Of a stretch of 49,877 bases of DNA, positions 1-8,968 are shown piece after piece. The notes under the pieces were generated by a model. That model worked only from the letters and a program-made list of their open reading frames with translations, searched no databases and was not told the origin of the DNA. The stretch is from Clostridiaceae bacterium. GTDB taxonomy: Bacteria; Bacillota; Clostridia; Oscillospirales; Acutalibacteraceae. Both the position numbers and the translations under genes were made by a program. The stretch is taken from contig JAUMVO010000012.1 in NCBI GenBank assembly GCA_030530095.1, forward strand, positions 1-49,877, read 5' to 3'. Each line of letters begins with the position of its first letter. Position 1 is the first letter of the stretch.

Positions 1-145
1 TTTCCACCCTTACCGCATAAGCGGCGGTATATCTCTATGCACTTTCCCGGAGGTCACCCTCGGCGGCCGTTAGCCGTTACCCTGCTGTGTGATGCTCGGA
101 CTTTCCTCACGGACTTTCGTCCCCGCAATTGCTCAACTTACTCAC
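1..145 (-). ncRNA. rnpB: RNase P RNA (class A), 5' part, truncated by window edge
   Basis: This is the catalytic RNA of RNase P, which trims tRNA 5' leaders. Read on the minus strand it shows the conserved blocks of bacterial class A RNase P RNA in order: GAGGAAAGTCCGAGC, CAGGGTAACGGCTAACGGC, a GGGTGACC block, then AAAGTGCATAGAGATATACCGCC near the left edge. The 3' part, including the region that closes the P4 helix, lies outside the window. The 5' end was placed from the promoter just upstream, whose -10 box ends at 152. Confidence 0.93.
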
Positions 146-151
146 GATATT

Positions 152-180
152 ATTTTAGTATAAAACAGTGCCCGTGTCAA
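152..180 (-). promoter_or_regulatory. rnpB promoter (sigma-A type)
   Basis: On the minus strand TTGACA (180-175) is followed after exactly 17 bp by TAAAAT (157-152). Transcription would start about 7 nt downstream, at the G opening the RNase P RNA. Confidence 0.8.
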
Positions 181-237
181 TAAAGCAATGTGTTTATAAA
201 TTTGAGTTTATCGATGTGATTACGGCGAACATTCAGC

Positions 238-361
238 GCCCCTTGTTAAAGGGGAGAGGGCCAGCGAACGCTGGCGAGGGGATTCAAGAAAGCTTGATAT
301 AACAGTAAAAAGAATCCCACCACCGCCGTACGGCGGTCCCCCTCCCTTTGACAAGGGAGGC
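238..361. repeat. Composite palindromic repeat (MITE-like), copy 1
   Basis: About 124 bp built from four small palindromes arranged as an imperfect inverted repeat. The outer hairpins are CCCCTT-GTTA-AAGGGG (239-254) and CCTCCCTT-TGAC-AAGGGAGG (341-360). The inner hairpins are GCCAGCG-AA-CGCTGGC (260-275) and the perfect palindrome ACCGCCGTACGGCGGT (322-337). Short GAGGGGATT-like and AATCCC-type blocks also face each other. The same architecture recurs at 38131-38259 with different inner-hairpin sequences. No ORF or transposase is present, so it resembles a non-autonomous interspersed repeat. A 13-bp inverted repeat (AGAAAGCTTGATA at 287-299, complement at 370-382) runs from its spacer to its right flank. 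The rest of 181-410 holds no gene that I can support. Confidence 0.75.
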
Positions 362-410
362 TGATGTCCTATCAAGCTTTCTGCTCGATAAACTCCGATT
401 TGTAATGGTT

Positions 411-2978
411 TTACAATTCGTATTTATTTATCGATACGCCGAAGATATACGGTGCGAAGGTATCGCCGCCGTTGAACTTAACCGCGCCGTCATTGGTGAG
501 AGTAATTGTGTTTTCGCCCTCTTTAAGCTCAATGTTCAGCGTGACGGTATTGATGCTTTCCCACGAATATGTGTTGCGGCAATACTGATTTTTCGCCTTT
601 TCGCCGTTTACCGATACGGTTACGAAGCGCTCAATCAGGTCAACGTTGTAATCGTGAACGCCGCCCTCGTCATTGTTGGAATAAGTCAGCGTCAGGCAGC
701 AGGTTCCCGCCTTTTCGGCGTTGACGGTAAATTCAGCCTTGCCGCCGTTGCAGGATATGCCGCCGATATACTGCTTATCCTCGCCGTTTATGTTAAGCGT
801 TTTAAGCTCTGCCCCGTCGCTCAGAACAATATCGGAAAGAGGGATTGTGTTAAGCTCTTCGTCCTGCTTTACGGGTGAAGGAGTATATTTTATTTTTTCC
901 GCGTAGGTAATATAGTTAAGACCTTTTTTCAGATAAACCGTTTTGTTATAAATCTCAACGGGAGTGAAGAGGTAATAGTAGCCGTTTTCGGGCGCTACGG
1001 TAAGGAATTCCGAGTTTTCGCCGCCCTCGTCGGCAAAGATATAGCAGACGGTTTTGCTGTCCTGCGAGCTTTTTTCAACCACAAGACTGTCAAGCACGTA
1101 AGTACCTTCAATATGCTTAAGCGAAACGGTATGCTCACCCTTTGTAAGCTCAACGTTTTCCAGCGTGTAGCAGGACGTATATTCGCTTCTGATTGTGTTA
1201 GGAAGATATACGTTCTGTTCTTTCCCGTCTATTGTCAGAAGCACCTTTGTATGCACTCTGCCGTCGGGGTCCTGCCTGCCGTTTTCAAGGCAGCCGCCGT
1301 CGTTGGAATTGCCGTAAATAAAGGACAGGTCATATTTGCCGTTTTCCTTTACGTTAATACTGATTTCAACGCCGTCGCCCTCGTTTTCCATACCGCCGAC
1401 AAGGTCGACCTCGCTTTTTGCTGATTTGGTGGCGGGACAGTAGCTCTTATAGGTGTAAGCTGAGCCGAGAAGCGTACCGTTCTCGAATTCGAAACGCTCG
1501 TAATAATCGGCTTTCACGTCGATTTTAACATCGGAATGCGCAGGTCTTACGGTAATATGATAAGCGTTTGCAGGGTCAACCCTGCCGATATTGACACTGA
1601 GTGATTTACCGAGCTTTTTAACGGTGTATTCCCTTACCATAAGCGGTCTGAAAACCTCGCCGTAAAGTCCTTTATAAGGCGTCATTTCAACGGTTACGAC
1701 AACCTCTTCGCCGTAAAGAGAAGTGGAGTCGAGATGCTTAAGCTGTACTTTGGATTTTCTGTCGCCCGCGCCGCAGACAATATCGATTTTCTCACCGTCG
1801 TCGGAAACGCTCGCAATACCCGTAAAGCCGCCGAAGGAGAATTCGTCAAGGTCGTATTTGAAATAGTTTGCGAAATTGGACGAGAGTATATCCTTGTTTG
1901 TCGCCCTGACGGTTTCGCCGCTCATATCGGCGTACCAGCGCATAAGCCACCACTGAGCATTGGGTGTGTTTGCGTCGGCACAGTTGTCGTTTAAGTTGTT
2001 CGAAAGCCGCCAATAAGCGTTATCGGCATATACCTTGCAGGTTTCAATCTGCGAAATATACTGTACCATAGCGCCGGGATAGCCGTTTTCGGACATCATA
2101 CCGTATTCGGTTATAATAATCGGTATTTCGTCAATTCCGAGCTCTTTTTCGAGCTTTCTGTAATCTTTGAAATGGTCGTCAAAGAAGAAAGCTTCCTTCT
2201 CGGCAAGTTCGTGATATATCATAATGTCAGGTAGACAATTATTATCTAAGCAATATTTAAGGAAATATTCAATTTCGTCACGGTCCCAGTCACAGAAACC
2301 CGGACCGCCTATTCTGGCGTCGGGATTAATTGATTTGACAAGCTCATATGTCTGCTTCCACGCCGAGTTGAAGTTGTCCCTGCCCTCTGTGTTGTATTCA
2401 CACCATACGCCGTATTTGTTGTCGGGATTGTCGTCCTCACGGCTGACACCGAACCAGACGGCGTTGTCGCACTCGTTGTAAATGCAGTAAACAAGCTTGT
2501 CGGCATAGGTTTTTTCGGACAGTTCCTTTACCTTTTCCGAAACCTTGGGAAGATAGTCGTTATCAAGGTAATCCTGCCACGAATACTCACCCTTTGAGCG
2601 CATCTGCATTATATTTTCGTGGTCGTAATACCAGGTGTCATACATATCCTGAAGATAGACTACATCATAGACTGTACTGTCAAGCATTCTGTATGTTTCG
2701 TCGATATCGCCTGTCGGGTGCTGAAGTCCGCCTGCGACCTTCTGCGAAACCGTGGTAACACCGAGGCTTCTGACCATATCGTAGCTCGGCACGTCGTCAG
2801 TCGCCGCGCCGTAGAGATAACCCGAAGCGCCGTGCATAACCTTTCCCGTTTTCTCGGAAAAATCAAAGCTGACAGTCGCCTTATAGGTCAAAAAGAACAA
2901 CGCTGCCGCAACCCCTGCAAGCAGAACCAGCGAGGCAATTACAATAAATGCAGTTTTCATAATCTTTTTTACTCTCAT
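411..2978 (-). CDS. Membrane-anchored glycoside hydrolase-like protein with C-terminal carbohydrate-binding-like domains
   Basis: 855 aa. Residues about 7-30 form one hydrophobic segment (signal anchor or uncleaved signal), so the bulk should face the outside. The central part looks like a clan-A TIM barrel: IYNECD near residue 165 resembles the Asn-Glu acid/base motif and IIITEYGM near 290 the nucleophile strand, as in GH39/GH51/GH79-type enzymes. The C-terminal half has two beta-rich modules (from about 490 and about 715) with the feel of CBM6/CBM35 sugar-binding domains. Substrate and exact GH family cannot be assigned by eye. The first ATG sits in the U-rich tail of the ftsZ terminator with no good ribosome binding site; Met7 (ATG at 2960) is an alternative start. 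It probably depends on readthrough from the cell-division operon or on a promoter not seen here. Confidence 0.72.
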   Translation of the reverse strand: MRVKKIMKTAFIVIASLVLLAGVAAALFFLTYKATVSFDFSEKTGKVMHGASGYLYGAATDDVPSYDMVRSLGVTTVSQKVAGGLQHPTGDIDETYRMLDSTVYDVVYLQDMYDTWYYDHENIMQMRSKGEYSWQDYLDNDYLPKVSEKVKELSEKTYADKLVYCIYNECDNAVWFGVSREDDNPDNKYGVWCEYNTEGRDNFNSAWKQTYELVKSINPDARIGGPGFCDWDRDEIEYFLKYCLDNNCLPDIMIYHELAEKEAFFFDDHFKDYRKLEKELGIDEIPIIITEYGMMSENGYPGAMVQYISQIETCKVYADNAYWRLSNNLNDNCADANTPNAQWWLMRWYADMSGETVRATNKDILSSNFANYFKYDLDEFSFGGFTGIASVSDDGEKIDIVCGAGDRKSKVQLKHLDSTSLYGEEVVVTVEMTPYKGLYGEVFRPLMVREYTVKKLGKSLSVNIGRVDPANAYHITVRPAHSDVKIDVKADYYERFEFENGTLLGSAYTYKSYCPATKSAKSEVDLVGGMENEGDGVEISINVKENGKYDLSFIYGNSNDGGCLENGRQDPDGRVHTKVLLTIDGKEQNVYLPNTIRSEYTSCYTLENVELTKGEHTVSLKHIEGTYVLDSLVVEKSSQDSKTVCYIFADEGGENSEFLTVAPENGYYYLFTPVEIYNKTVYLKKGLNYITYAEKIKYTPSPVKQDEELNTIPLSDIVLSDGAELKTLNINGEDKQYIGGISCNGGKAEFTVNAEKAGTCCLTLTYSNNDEGGVHDYNVDLIERFVTVSVNGEKAKNQYCRNTYSWESINTVTLNIELKEGENTITLTNDGAVKFNGGDTFAPYIFGVSINKYEL

Positions 2979-3018
2979 AATTTAATAAAATACCCACCTT
3001 CAGCTAAAGAAGGTGGGT
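2979..3018 (-). terminator. Rho-independent terminator after ftsZ
   Basis: Minus-strand hairpin with arms ACCCACCTTC and GAAGGTGGGT (3018-3009 and 3001-2992), a 7-nt loop, then a T-rich tract (TATTTTATT). It begins 15 nt past the ftsZ stop and its tail abuts the start codon of the next gene. Confidence 0.85.
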
Positions 3019-3033
3019 TAATAACAGGTAGAA

Positions 3034-4143
3034 TTATTTATTACCGTTGATGATGTCGATAAACTCGGAATAAGTCTTGTTTGAGCTGTCGCTTTCAACG
3101 GATGCGCTGGAAGATGAGATGTCATCCATCGGATAGAGCATGGGCTGATCCTCTGAGAAGAAGGAGCCGAGCGCATTGTTCTTATTGTCGCCGAAACCGG
3201 TGGCGATAACGGTGATAACCATCTCGTCGTCATCAGGATCGTCTTCCTTAAGGTCAACACCGAAGATGATATTTGCATTGTCAGCCGCAGATGCGCGAAC
3301 GATACCTGCAGCAGTATCAATCTCTTCAAGTCCTACGTCAGCAGGAGCCTTGATGCAGATGATAACGCCGGTAGCGCCGTCGATAGTGGATTCAAGAAGC
3401 GGACTTGTGATGGCAGCCTTGACAGCCTGCTCGCCTCTGTCCTTGCCTTTTGCTCTGCCGATACCCATGTGAGCATGGCCCGCATCCTTCATGATAGCGG
3501 TTACGTCGGCAAAGTCAAGGTTGATAAGAGCGGCATTAACGATAAGATCGGAAATGCTGTTTACGCCGTTAACGAGTACGTCATTGGCAATCTTGAAGCC
3601 GTTGGCGAGAGTAATTCTCTCGGTTGAAACGTTCTTAAGTCTTTCGTTGGGGATTATGATGAGGCTGTCAACGTGACCTGCAAGCTCGGCGATACCCGCC
3701 TCGGCCTGCTGCATGCGGTGCTTGCCTTCAAATGCAAAGGGCTTGGTAACGATACCGACTGTAAGTATGCCCGCTGAATGAGCTATCTCGGCAATAATCG
3801 GAGCTGCGCCCGTGCCTGTGCCGCCGCCCATACCTGCGGTGATGAATACCATCTGTGTATCCTGAAGGAGTTCCTCGATAGCTTCGCGGCTCTCCTCGGC
3901 TGCCATTTTACCTACCTCGGGATTGGCGCCTGCGCCTCTGCCGCCGGTAGCCTTTTCGCCTATCTGAATCTTCTGCGCCTTTGAGAAAGCAAGAGCCTGC
4001 TTGTCCGTATTGATGGCAATAAGCTCTACGCCGGAAATACCCATCTCAACCATGCGGTTGACTGCGTTTCCGCCGCCGCCGCCGACGCCGATAACCTTGA
4101 TATTAGTAATCTCTTTTGTGGTGTTATCCATTTCGAACTGCAT
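3034..4143 (-). CDS. ftsZ: Cell division protein FtsZ
   Basis: Tubulin-like GTPase that polymerises into the Z ring at the division site in the cytoplasm. 369 aa. The nucleotide-binding loop GVGGGGGNAVNRM is at about 19-31, the tubulin signature GGGTGTG at 106-112, and the T7 synergy-loop region LDFADV near 210. AGGAGG stands 8 nt before the ATG. The gene is last in the dcw run and has its own upstream promoter and downstream terminator. Odd point: the extreme C terminus ends YSEFIDIINGNK and lacks a clear DIPxFLR-type peptide, the segment that normally binds FtsA, SepF and other partners. No ftsA is next to it. Confidence 0.97.
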   Translation of the reverse strand: MQFEMDNTTKEITNIKVIGVGGGGGNAVNRMVEMGISGVELIAINTDKQALAFSKAQKIQIGEKATGGRGAGANPEVGKMAAEESREAIEELLQDTQMVFITAGMGGGTGTGAAPIIAEIAHSAGILTVGIVTKPFAFEGKHRMQQAEAGIAELAGHVDSLIIIPNERLKNVSTERITLANGFKIANDVLVNGVNSISDLIVNAALINLDFADVTAIMKDAGHAHMGIGRAKGKDRGEQAVKAAITSPLLESTIDGATGVIICIKAPADVGLEEIDTAAGIVRASAADNANIIFGVDLKEDDPDDDEMVITVIATGFGDNKNNALGSFFSEDQPMLYPMDDISSSSASVESDSSNKTYSEFIDIINGNK

Positions 4144-4215
4144 TTGTTAATCCTCCTGTTTATGTAAATCTTGATTTTTCACACTTTATATTGTTTTAAT
4201 AAACCTATTTAGGAC

Positions 4216-4244
4216 ATTTTAACATATAATTCAATTAATAGCAA
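4216..4244 (-). promoter_or_regulatory. Internal promoter for ftsZ
   Basis: In the 117-nt gap between ftsQ and ftsZ, minus strand: TTGCTA (4244-4239), 17 bp, TAAAAT (4221-4216). It would give ftsZ expression independent of the upstream operon, with a leader of about 65 nt. Confidence 0.65.
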
Positions 4245-4260
4245 CAACTTTTTTAATTTT

Positions 4261-5220
4261 TTAAGTATGGTTTTCTGCAACCGTTGTTGTCTCTCCCGAC
4301 TCACCCTGTTCAGGGGCCACTGTTTCGGGCTCGGCAGGTGCTGGAAGCGTTGTCGCCTGCTCGTCAACGTCGTTCACGAAAGCCTTGTTATCTATAGTGA
4401 AATCAATGGTTCCCTTGAAAGCGGGTTCTTCGCCGTCAAGCTTCTTGAGCGTCGCTTTGATGAAGTCCGTTTTGCTCTCAAGAGAAGCGAGCATTCCCAC
4501 CTTAAGCGTGATACGCATATCGTATTTGAGCGTAAGGTTGTTTATGTCGGTTACGTCGTACTGAGTTATCTTCTCAAGTTCGCTGACCGAAATGATTTCC
4601 GCAAGACGCGTCAGATTGGCGACGTCCTCCGTGTTTTCAAACTCGGCGATATATCCCGCTTCGGCTCGCGTAACGGGGCTTGTGACGATAATTGCCACAT
4701 CCTCGTTTATGCTCTGTGTTTCGGTTTCAAGCACCTTACACGAAGCGTCGAGAAGAGTATAGCTTTCGCCGTTGTCGATTGCCATAACTGCCTTGGCGAC
4801 TGTGACCGTAAAGGTAATTTTACCCGTAGGACTGCGATTTATCGCAAGCTCTCCGACGTAAGGAAGCTTTGTCTCGACGAGGTCTGCCACCTCCTGCTTA
4901 TCAAAGGCAAACAGATTCTCTCCGTTTTTAAGCTCGGAAGCCGCGATTATCTCGTCGGGTGAATAGACCTCGTCACCGCCGACCTCAAACGAGCTTATCT
5001 TGAAGAAGACCGTAAGCGACAGCACAACCGCGACAATAACGACCGCTACTGCCGCCGCGCTGTAACCGATTATCAGGTTACGCTTGCGTTTGCGCCGCCT
5101 TTCGAGATAGCGTTCGCGCCGAAGTTCGTCCCGCGACTTGGGTGCCGAACGCGTTGGTTCCTTCGGCGCAGGTCGTCGGACGGGAATTCTTGTTCTGTTG
5201 TTGTTCTGATTTTCCGCCAT
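4261..5220 (-). CDS. ftsQ: Cell division protein FtsQ/DivIB
   Basis: Bitopic membrane protein of the divisome that links FtsL/FtsB-type partners to septal peptidoglycan synthesis. 319 aa. A basic cytoplasmic N-terminus (about 1-48, many Arg/Lys/Pro) is followed by one transmembrane helix (about 49-72), then a POTRA-like domain (SFEVGGDEVYSPDEI..., about 76-145) and an extracytoplasmic domain ending in an acidic, Pro/Thr-rich tail. Overall similarity to named FtsQ proteins is weak, as usual for this family; the call rests on topology, the POTRA segment and position between murA and ftsZ. The start lies 3 nt after the murA stop. Confidence 0.85.
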   Translation of the reverse strand: MAENQNNNRTRIPVRRPAPKEPTRSAPKSRDELRRERYLERRRKRKRNLIIGYSAAAVAVVIVAVVLSLTVFFKISSFEVGGDEVYSPDEIIAASELKNGENLFAFDKQEVADLVETKLPYVGELAINRSPTGKITFTVTVAKAVMAIDNGESYTLLDASCKVLETETQSINEDVAIIVTSPVTRAEAGYIAEFENTEDVANLTRLAEIISVSELEKITQYDVTDINNLTLKYDMRITLKVGMLASLESKTDFIKATLKKLDGEEPAFKGTIDFTIDNKAFVNDVDEQATTLPAPAEPETVAPEQGESGETTTVAENHT

Positions 5221-5223
5221 AAT

Positions 5224-6477
5224 TCAAATCCTTTTTATATCCGCTCCCAAGCTTTCAAGTATATGCTCGGGTTCTTCATAGCCTCTGTAAATATGCTCAA
5301 TATGAGTTATCTCCGACTCTCCCCTTGCCGCCAGCGCCGCCGTGATAAGCGCAAAGCCGCCGCGCAGGTCGGGCGCTCTGAGCAAAGCTCCCGACAGATA
5401 AGGTACGCCGCGTATTACCGCCATACGTCCCTCAATGCTGATATTTGCGCCGAGCTTGAGAAGCTCGGAAATGTGTTTGTATCTTGATTCAAATATGTTT
5501 TCAATCATTACCGACGTGCCGTCGGCCACCGACAGAGCCGCAGTCATAGGCGCCTGAATGTCGGTCGGAAAGCCCGGATAAGGCATAGTCCGCAGTATTT
5601 CAACACGGGAAAGCCTTGCAGGTGCGACAAGCCGCACACTGTTGGCCGAAAGTTTTATAATACATCCCATTTCCTGCAGTACGGGAAGCAGGACGGCTAT
5701 ATGTTTGGGAGTGATTTCGTTTATCAAAATATTTCCCTGAGTTACGGCAGCGCACAGCAGATACGATGCCGCCGCAATACGGTCGGGAATAACGGTATGC
5801 TCGGCAGGGTGAAGTCTGCCGACGCCCTTTATAATCAACGTACTGTCCCCTGCGCCGTAAATACGCGCGCCGCATTTGTTGAGAAAGTCGGCGAGGTCGG
5901 TGATTTCGGGCTCACGCGCGGCGTTGTCGAGTACGGTGGTACCCTTTGCTACGCATGCGGTCAGCATTACGTTTTCGGTAGCGCCGACGCTCGGAAAAGG
6001 AAGCGTGATTTTTGCGCCTTTAAGTCCGTTTTCTGCTGTAAAATACAGTCTGCCGTCTTCGTTTGTAACGCTGACGCCCAGCGCTTTCACGGCGCCTATA
6101 TGCATATCAATAGGGCGAAGTCCTATCTCGCATCCGCCCGGTGCAGAGAGCACCGCTTTGCCGTTTCGTCCGAGCATAGCGCCCATAAAGATTACCGACG
6201 AGCGCATTTTCTGCATAAGCGGGGCAGGAACCTCGTCATTTTCAAGGCAGCAGGAATTGACCGTTACCGTGTCGTTTTCCCTGTTCACCTTGCAACCGAG
6301 ACTCTTCAATATATCAATCGCGGCATCGACGTCGCTCAATCTCGGGCAGTTATGTATCACGCTCTCGCAGCCTGTAAGCGCGGTTGCCGCGAGTATAGGC
6401 AGAGCGCTGTTTTTTGAACCGTAAACCGACATTTCACCCGTCAGACGGTTGCCGCCGTGTATTACTAATTTTTCCAT
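5224..6477 (-). CDS. murA: UDP-N-acetylglucosamine 1-carboxyvinyltransferase MurA
   Basis: Transfers enolpyruvate from PEP to UDP-GlcNAc, the first committed step of peptidoglycan precursor synthesis in the cytoplasm. Visible family residues are the Lys-Asn pair in GSKNSALP near the N-terminus, the catalytic Cys in APGGCEIGLRP (the fosfomycin target), Asp in PGFPTDIQAP, and the Arg in DLRGGFAL. The start is set at Met17 of the longer frame (ATG at 6477), because GAGGTG lies 7-8 nt before it and MEKLVIHGG matches the usual N-terminus; the longer reading has no such site. About 417 aa, normal for MurA. Confidence 0.96.
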   Translation of the reverse strand: MEKLVIHGGNRLTGEMSVYGSKNSALPILAATALTGCESVIHNCPRLSDVDAAIDILKSLGCKVNRENDTVTVNSCCLENDEVPAPLMQKMRSSVIFMGAMLGRNGKAVLSAPGGCEIGLRPIDMHIGAVKALGVSVTNEDGRLYFTAENGLKGAKITLPFPSVGATENVMLTACVAKGTTVLDNAAREPEITDLADFLNKCGARIYGAGDSTLIIKGVGRLHPAEHTVIPDRIAAASYLLCAAVTQGNILINEITPKHIAVLLPVLQEMGCIIKLSANSVRLVAPARLSRVEILRTMPYPGFPTDIQAPMTAALSVADGTSVMIENIFESRYKHISELLKLGANISIEGRMAVIRGVPYLSGALLRAPDLRGGFALITAALAARGESEITHIEHIYRGYEEPEHILESLGADIKRI

Positions 6478-6549
6478 TTGCGCACACCTCACAGTAAAGA
6501 AGCAGAAATCTTTTCTGCGTTCCATACTATGCGATTGCGCGGGTATTTG

Positions 6550-7668
6550 TTAACCTATCAGGCCTTCGATAACGTCACAGATGCGCTCGGCGGAATTCAT
6601 AACCGCAATTTTTGAGGCGTTCTCACCGTAAGTTTTAAGCATCTGTTTGTCGGCGACCATTTCCCTGACTTCGTTGAGAAGTCTGCCTTCGGTCAGGTCC
6701 TTTTCCTCGATTACCCTTGCCGCATTATTGTTGACGAGAGTCATCGCGTTGTGGTACTGATGGTTTTCGGCTACGTTCGGCGAGGGAATCAGAATTGAAG
6801 CTCTGCCTACCGCCTCGATTTCCGAAAGCGATGAAGCGCCTGCACGGCTTATAACAAGGTCAGCCGCGCTCAGGCAAACGTCCATATCGTCGATATATTC
6901 GCGAACAACAACATTACTTCCGAGGCTTAAATCAACGCCGTTTTCCTTCAGCTTATCGGGCACCCATTTTCCGTACCTTCCGGTGGAGTGCATAAAGAAA
7001 AGCTTCTTGTCCGTATGAAGCGCCGAGATAACCTCGACCATATTTTCATTGATAGTCTTTGCGCCCAAACTTCCGCCCATCGAGAGTATCATAATCTGAT
7101 TTTCGCTGACACCGAGCTTTGCGCGTGAAAATTCGCGGTCGGCGTCGAAGATTTCGCGTCTTACGGGAAGCCCCGTAATAATCGGCTTGTTCTTGGGTGA
7201 AAGATATTTTTCCGCTTGCTCTACGGTGAGCATAACAGCATCAACCTGCTTGGCAAGCGTTTTATTGGTAACGCCGGGGAATGCGTTCTGCTCGTGAATT
7301 GCCGTCTTGATGCCCATTTTTGCCGCCGTTCTTACGACGGGACCGCTGACGTAACCGCCGAAGCCGATTACGGCATCGGGTGCAAATTCACGTATTATCT
7401 TTTTCGTCTGCGAGCTGGACTTGAAAATAAGTCCGACCGTTCTGACGTTCTTAACAAAATTCTTAGGTGTGAGCTTTCTCTGAAAGCCCGCAATTTCAAT
7501 AGTCTTGAAGTCGAATCCCGCATTAGGCACGAGCTTTGATTCCATGTGCTCCTCAGTGCCGATAAACAGTATATCCGCGTCGGGATGCCTTGACCTCAGG
7601 CAGCCTGCCGCTGCAAGCGCAGGATTGATATGACCGCCCGTACCGCCGGCGGCAAAAATAACCTTCAT
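6550..7668 (-). CDS. murG: UDP-GlcNAc--undecaprenyl-PP-MurNAc-pentapeptide GlcNAc transferase MurG
   Basis: Makes lipid II from lipid I at the inner face of the membrane. 372 aa, GT-B fold. The N-terminal glycine-rich motif AAGGTGGHINPA at about 6-17 is diagnostic, as are the inner GFGGYVSGPV motif and the sugar-nucleotide-binding segment ISRAGASSLSE near 278. It lies between ftsW and murA and is read in the same direction; the gap to MurA is about 70 nt, with no terminator seen. Confidence 0.96.
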   Translation of the reverse strand: MKVIFAAGGTGGHINPALAAAGCLRSRHPDADILFIGTEEHMESKLVPNAGFDFKTIEIAGFQRKLTPKNFVKNVRTVGLIFKSSSQTKKIIREFAPDAVIGFGGYVSGPVVRTAAKMGIKTAIHEQNAFPGVTNKTLAKQVDAVMLTVEQAEKYLSPKNKPIITGLPVRREIFDADREFSRAKLGVSENQIMILSMGGSLGAKTINENMVEVISALHTDKKLFFMHSTGRYGKWVPDKLKENGVDLSLGSNVVVREYIDDMDVCLSAADLVISRAGASSLSEIEAVGRASILIPSPNVAENHQYHNAMTLVNNNAARVIEEKDLTEGRLLNEVREMVADKQMLKTYGENASKIAVMNSAERICDVIEGLIG

Positions 7669-7687
7669 TTTCCCTACCCCTTCTGTA

Positions 7688-8956
7688 TTAACTCTTCTTT
7701 AATCTCGAATAACGCGAAACGGCCAGAACCATTCCCATTTCACCCAGCAGCATCAGCAGCGACGTGCCGCCGTAACTGAAGAACGGGAGGCTTATGCCCG
7801 TATTGGGAAGCGTGTCGGTGACAACGCCGATATTAAGCGCCGTCTGAAGTCCAACCTGAAATACGATTCCCATTGAAAGTAAGGCACCGAAACGGTCCTT
7901 TGCGTGAATTCCGATAACAACGCCTCTCCATACAAGAAGTGCGAAAAGCGCGATAATAATTACTGCGCCGACGAAGCCGAGCTCCTCGCAGACGATTGAA
8001 AAGATAAAGTCGTTCTGCGGCTCCGAAACATACAGATGCTTCTGCTTGGAATTACCGAGTCCTACGCCGAACAGTCCGCCCGAACCGATGGCGTACAGTG
8101 AGTTGTTTGTCTGCCAGCGCGCGCCGAGCGGCTGATAGTCCTTATCAAGCCACGCGGTAATTCGTGCGCCTGCATATTTCTCAAGTATCGACGGATTGGT
8201 TATAACAAAGATTATTCCGACTACCGCGACAACGGCGATAATGATAAACCAGTGCTTTTTGAACTCGCCCAGGAAAAGCATAACAACACCGATTGCGAGC
8301 AGCAGAAGCGTACCCGAAACGTGATTTTCAAGATAGATAAGACCGGCGGTTATTATTATAATTCCGCCGTAAATCACAAGCTGAACGAACGAGTCGTAAA
8401 CGACTATTCTGCCGCCGCTGAGATCCGAAACAAGCTTGGAAAACGCCGACTTGTTCTCGGTCTTGCCGATAATCTTTTTGCGGTTCTTTTCAAACGCCCA
8501 CGCACAGACCATAACAATCGCAAGCTTCGCGATTTCGGAGGGCTGGAAGGTGAAATTACCTATATAAATCCAGCGGTGGAAATCCTTGAAATACGGCGGG
8601 ATAATCAGAACGATTATCAGCAGAACCCATGTAATGGGCATAGCAAAGACCGCGGCAATTCTGAAATAGTCGTACTTGATTTTCGAAACGCCGAGCATTG
8701 TCGCAATACCGACAACCGCGAAAATAAGCTGTCTCTTGAAATAAAAGGCGCTGTCGCCGTGACGGTTATAGTAAGCGTCGGTGTAACTGGCGGAGAAAAG
8801 CATTACAAGACCTATTGTGAGTATAACGAGCGTAAGAATCAAAAACGGCAAATCAAAGCTCCCGACTGCAAGCCAGTCGGGTCTTTTGCTTGCTTTCTTC
8901 TGCGCTTTAGGCTTAGCCTGCGCGCCTTTAGGTTTTCTTACGGCCTCGTTTGCCAT
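7688..8956 (-). CDS. ftsW: Septal peptidoglycan glycosyltransferase FtsW (SEDS family)
   Basis: Polytopic SEDS protein that polymerises lipid II at the septum together with its cognate class B PBP. 422 aa. A basic, Lys/Ala-rich cytoplasmic N-terminus (about 1-30) is followed by roughly ten hydrophobic segments. Family features include FQPSEIAKLA (about residue 138), and LPFFSYGGTSLL near the C-terminus, the conserved SEDS signature. It lies directly downstream of mraY (12-nt gap); in the common gene order murD sits between these two, and it is absent here. Confidence 0.95.
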   Translation of the reverse strand: MANEAVRKPKGAQAKPKAQKKASKRPDWLAVGSFDLPFLILTLVILTIGLVMLFSASYTDAYYNRHGDSAFYFKRQLIFAVVGIATMLGVSKIKYDYFRIAAVFAMPITWVLLIIVLIIPPYFKDFHRWIYIGNFTFQPSEIAKLAIVMVCAWAFEKNRKKIIGKTENKSAFSKLVSDLSGGRIVVYDSFVQLVIYGGIIIITAGLIYLENHVSGTLLLLAIGVVMLFLGEFKKHWFIIIAVVAVVGIIFVITNPSILEKYAGARITAWLDKDYQPLGARWQTNNSLYAIGSGGLFGVGLGNSKQKHLYVSEPQNDFIFSIVCEELGFVGAVIIIALFALLVWRGVVIGIHAKDRFGALLSMGIVFQVGLQTALNIGVVTDTLPNTGISLPFFSYGGTSLLMLLGEMGMVLAVSRYSRLKKS

Positions 8957-8968
8957 AGTGCTTTCTCC

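Noticed and set aside
287-382. AGAAAGCTTGATA inverted repeat as a terminator for the glycoside hydrolase gene
   Set aside because: The arms are 70 nt apart with the repeat's own hairpins between them, and no T-tract follows; more likely a by-product of the repeat insertion.
5701-6417. 238-codon and neighbouring plus-strand frames opposite murA
   Set aside because: Shadow frames from codon bias in murA; low-complexity, Cys/Arg-rich translations without motifs.
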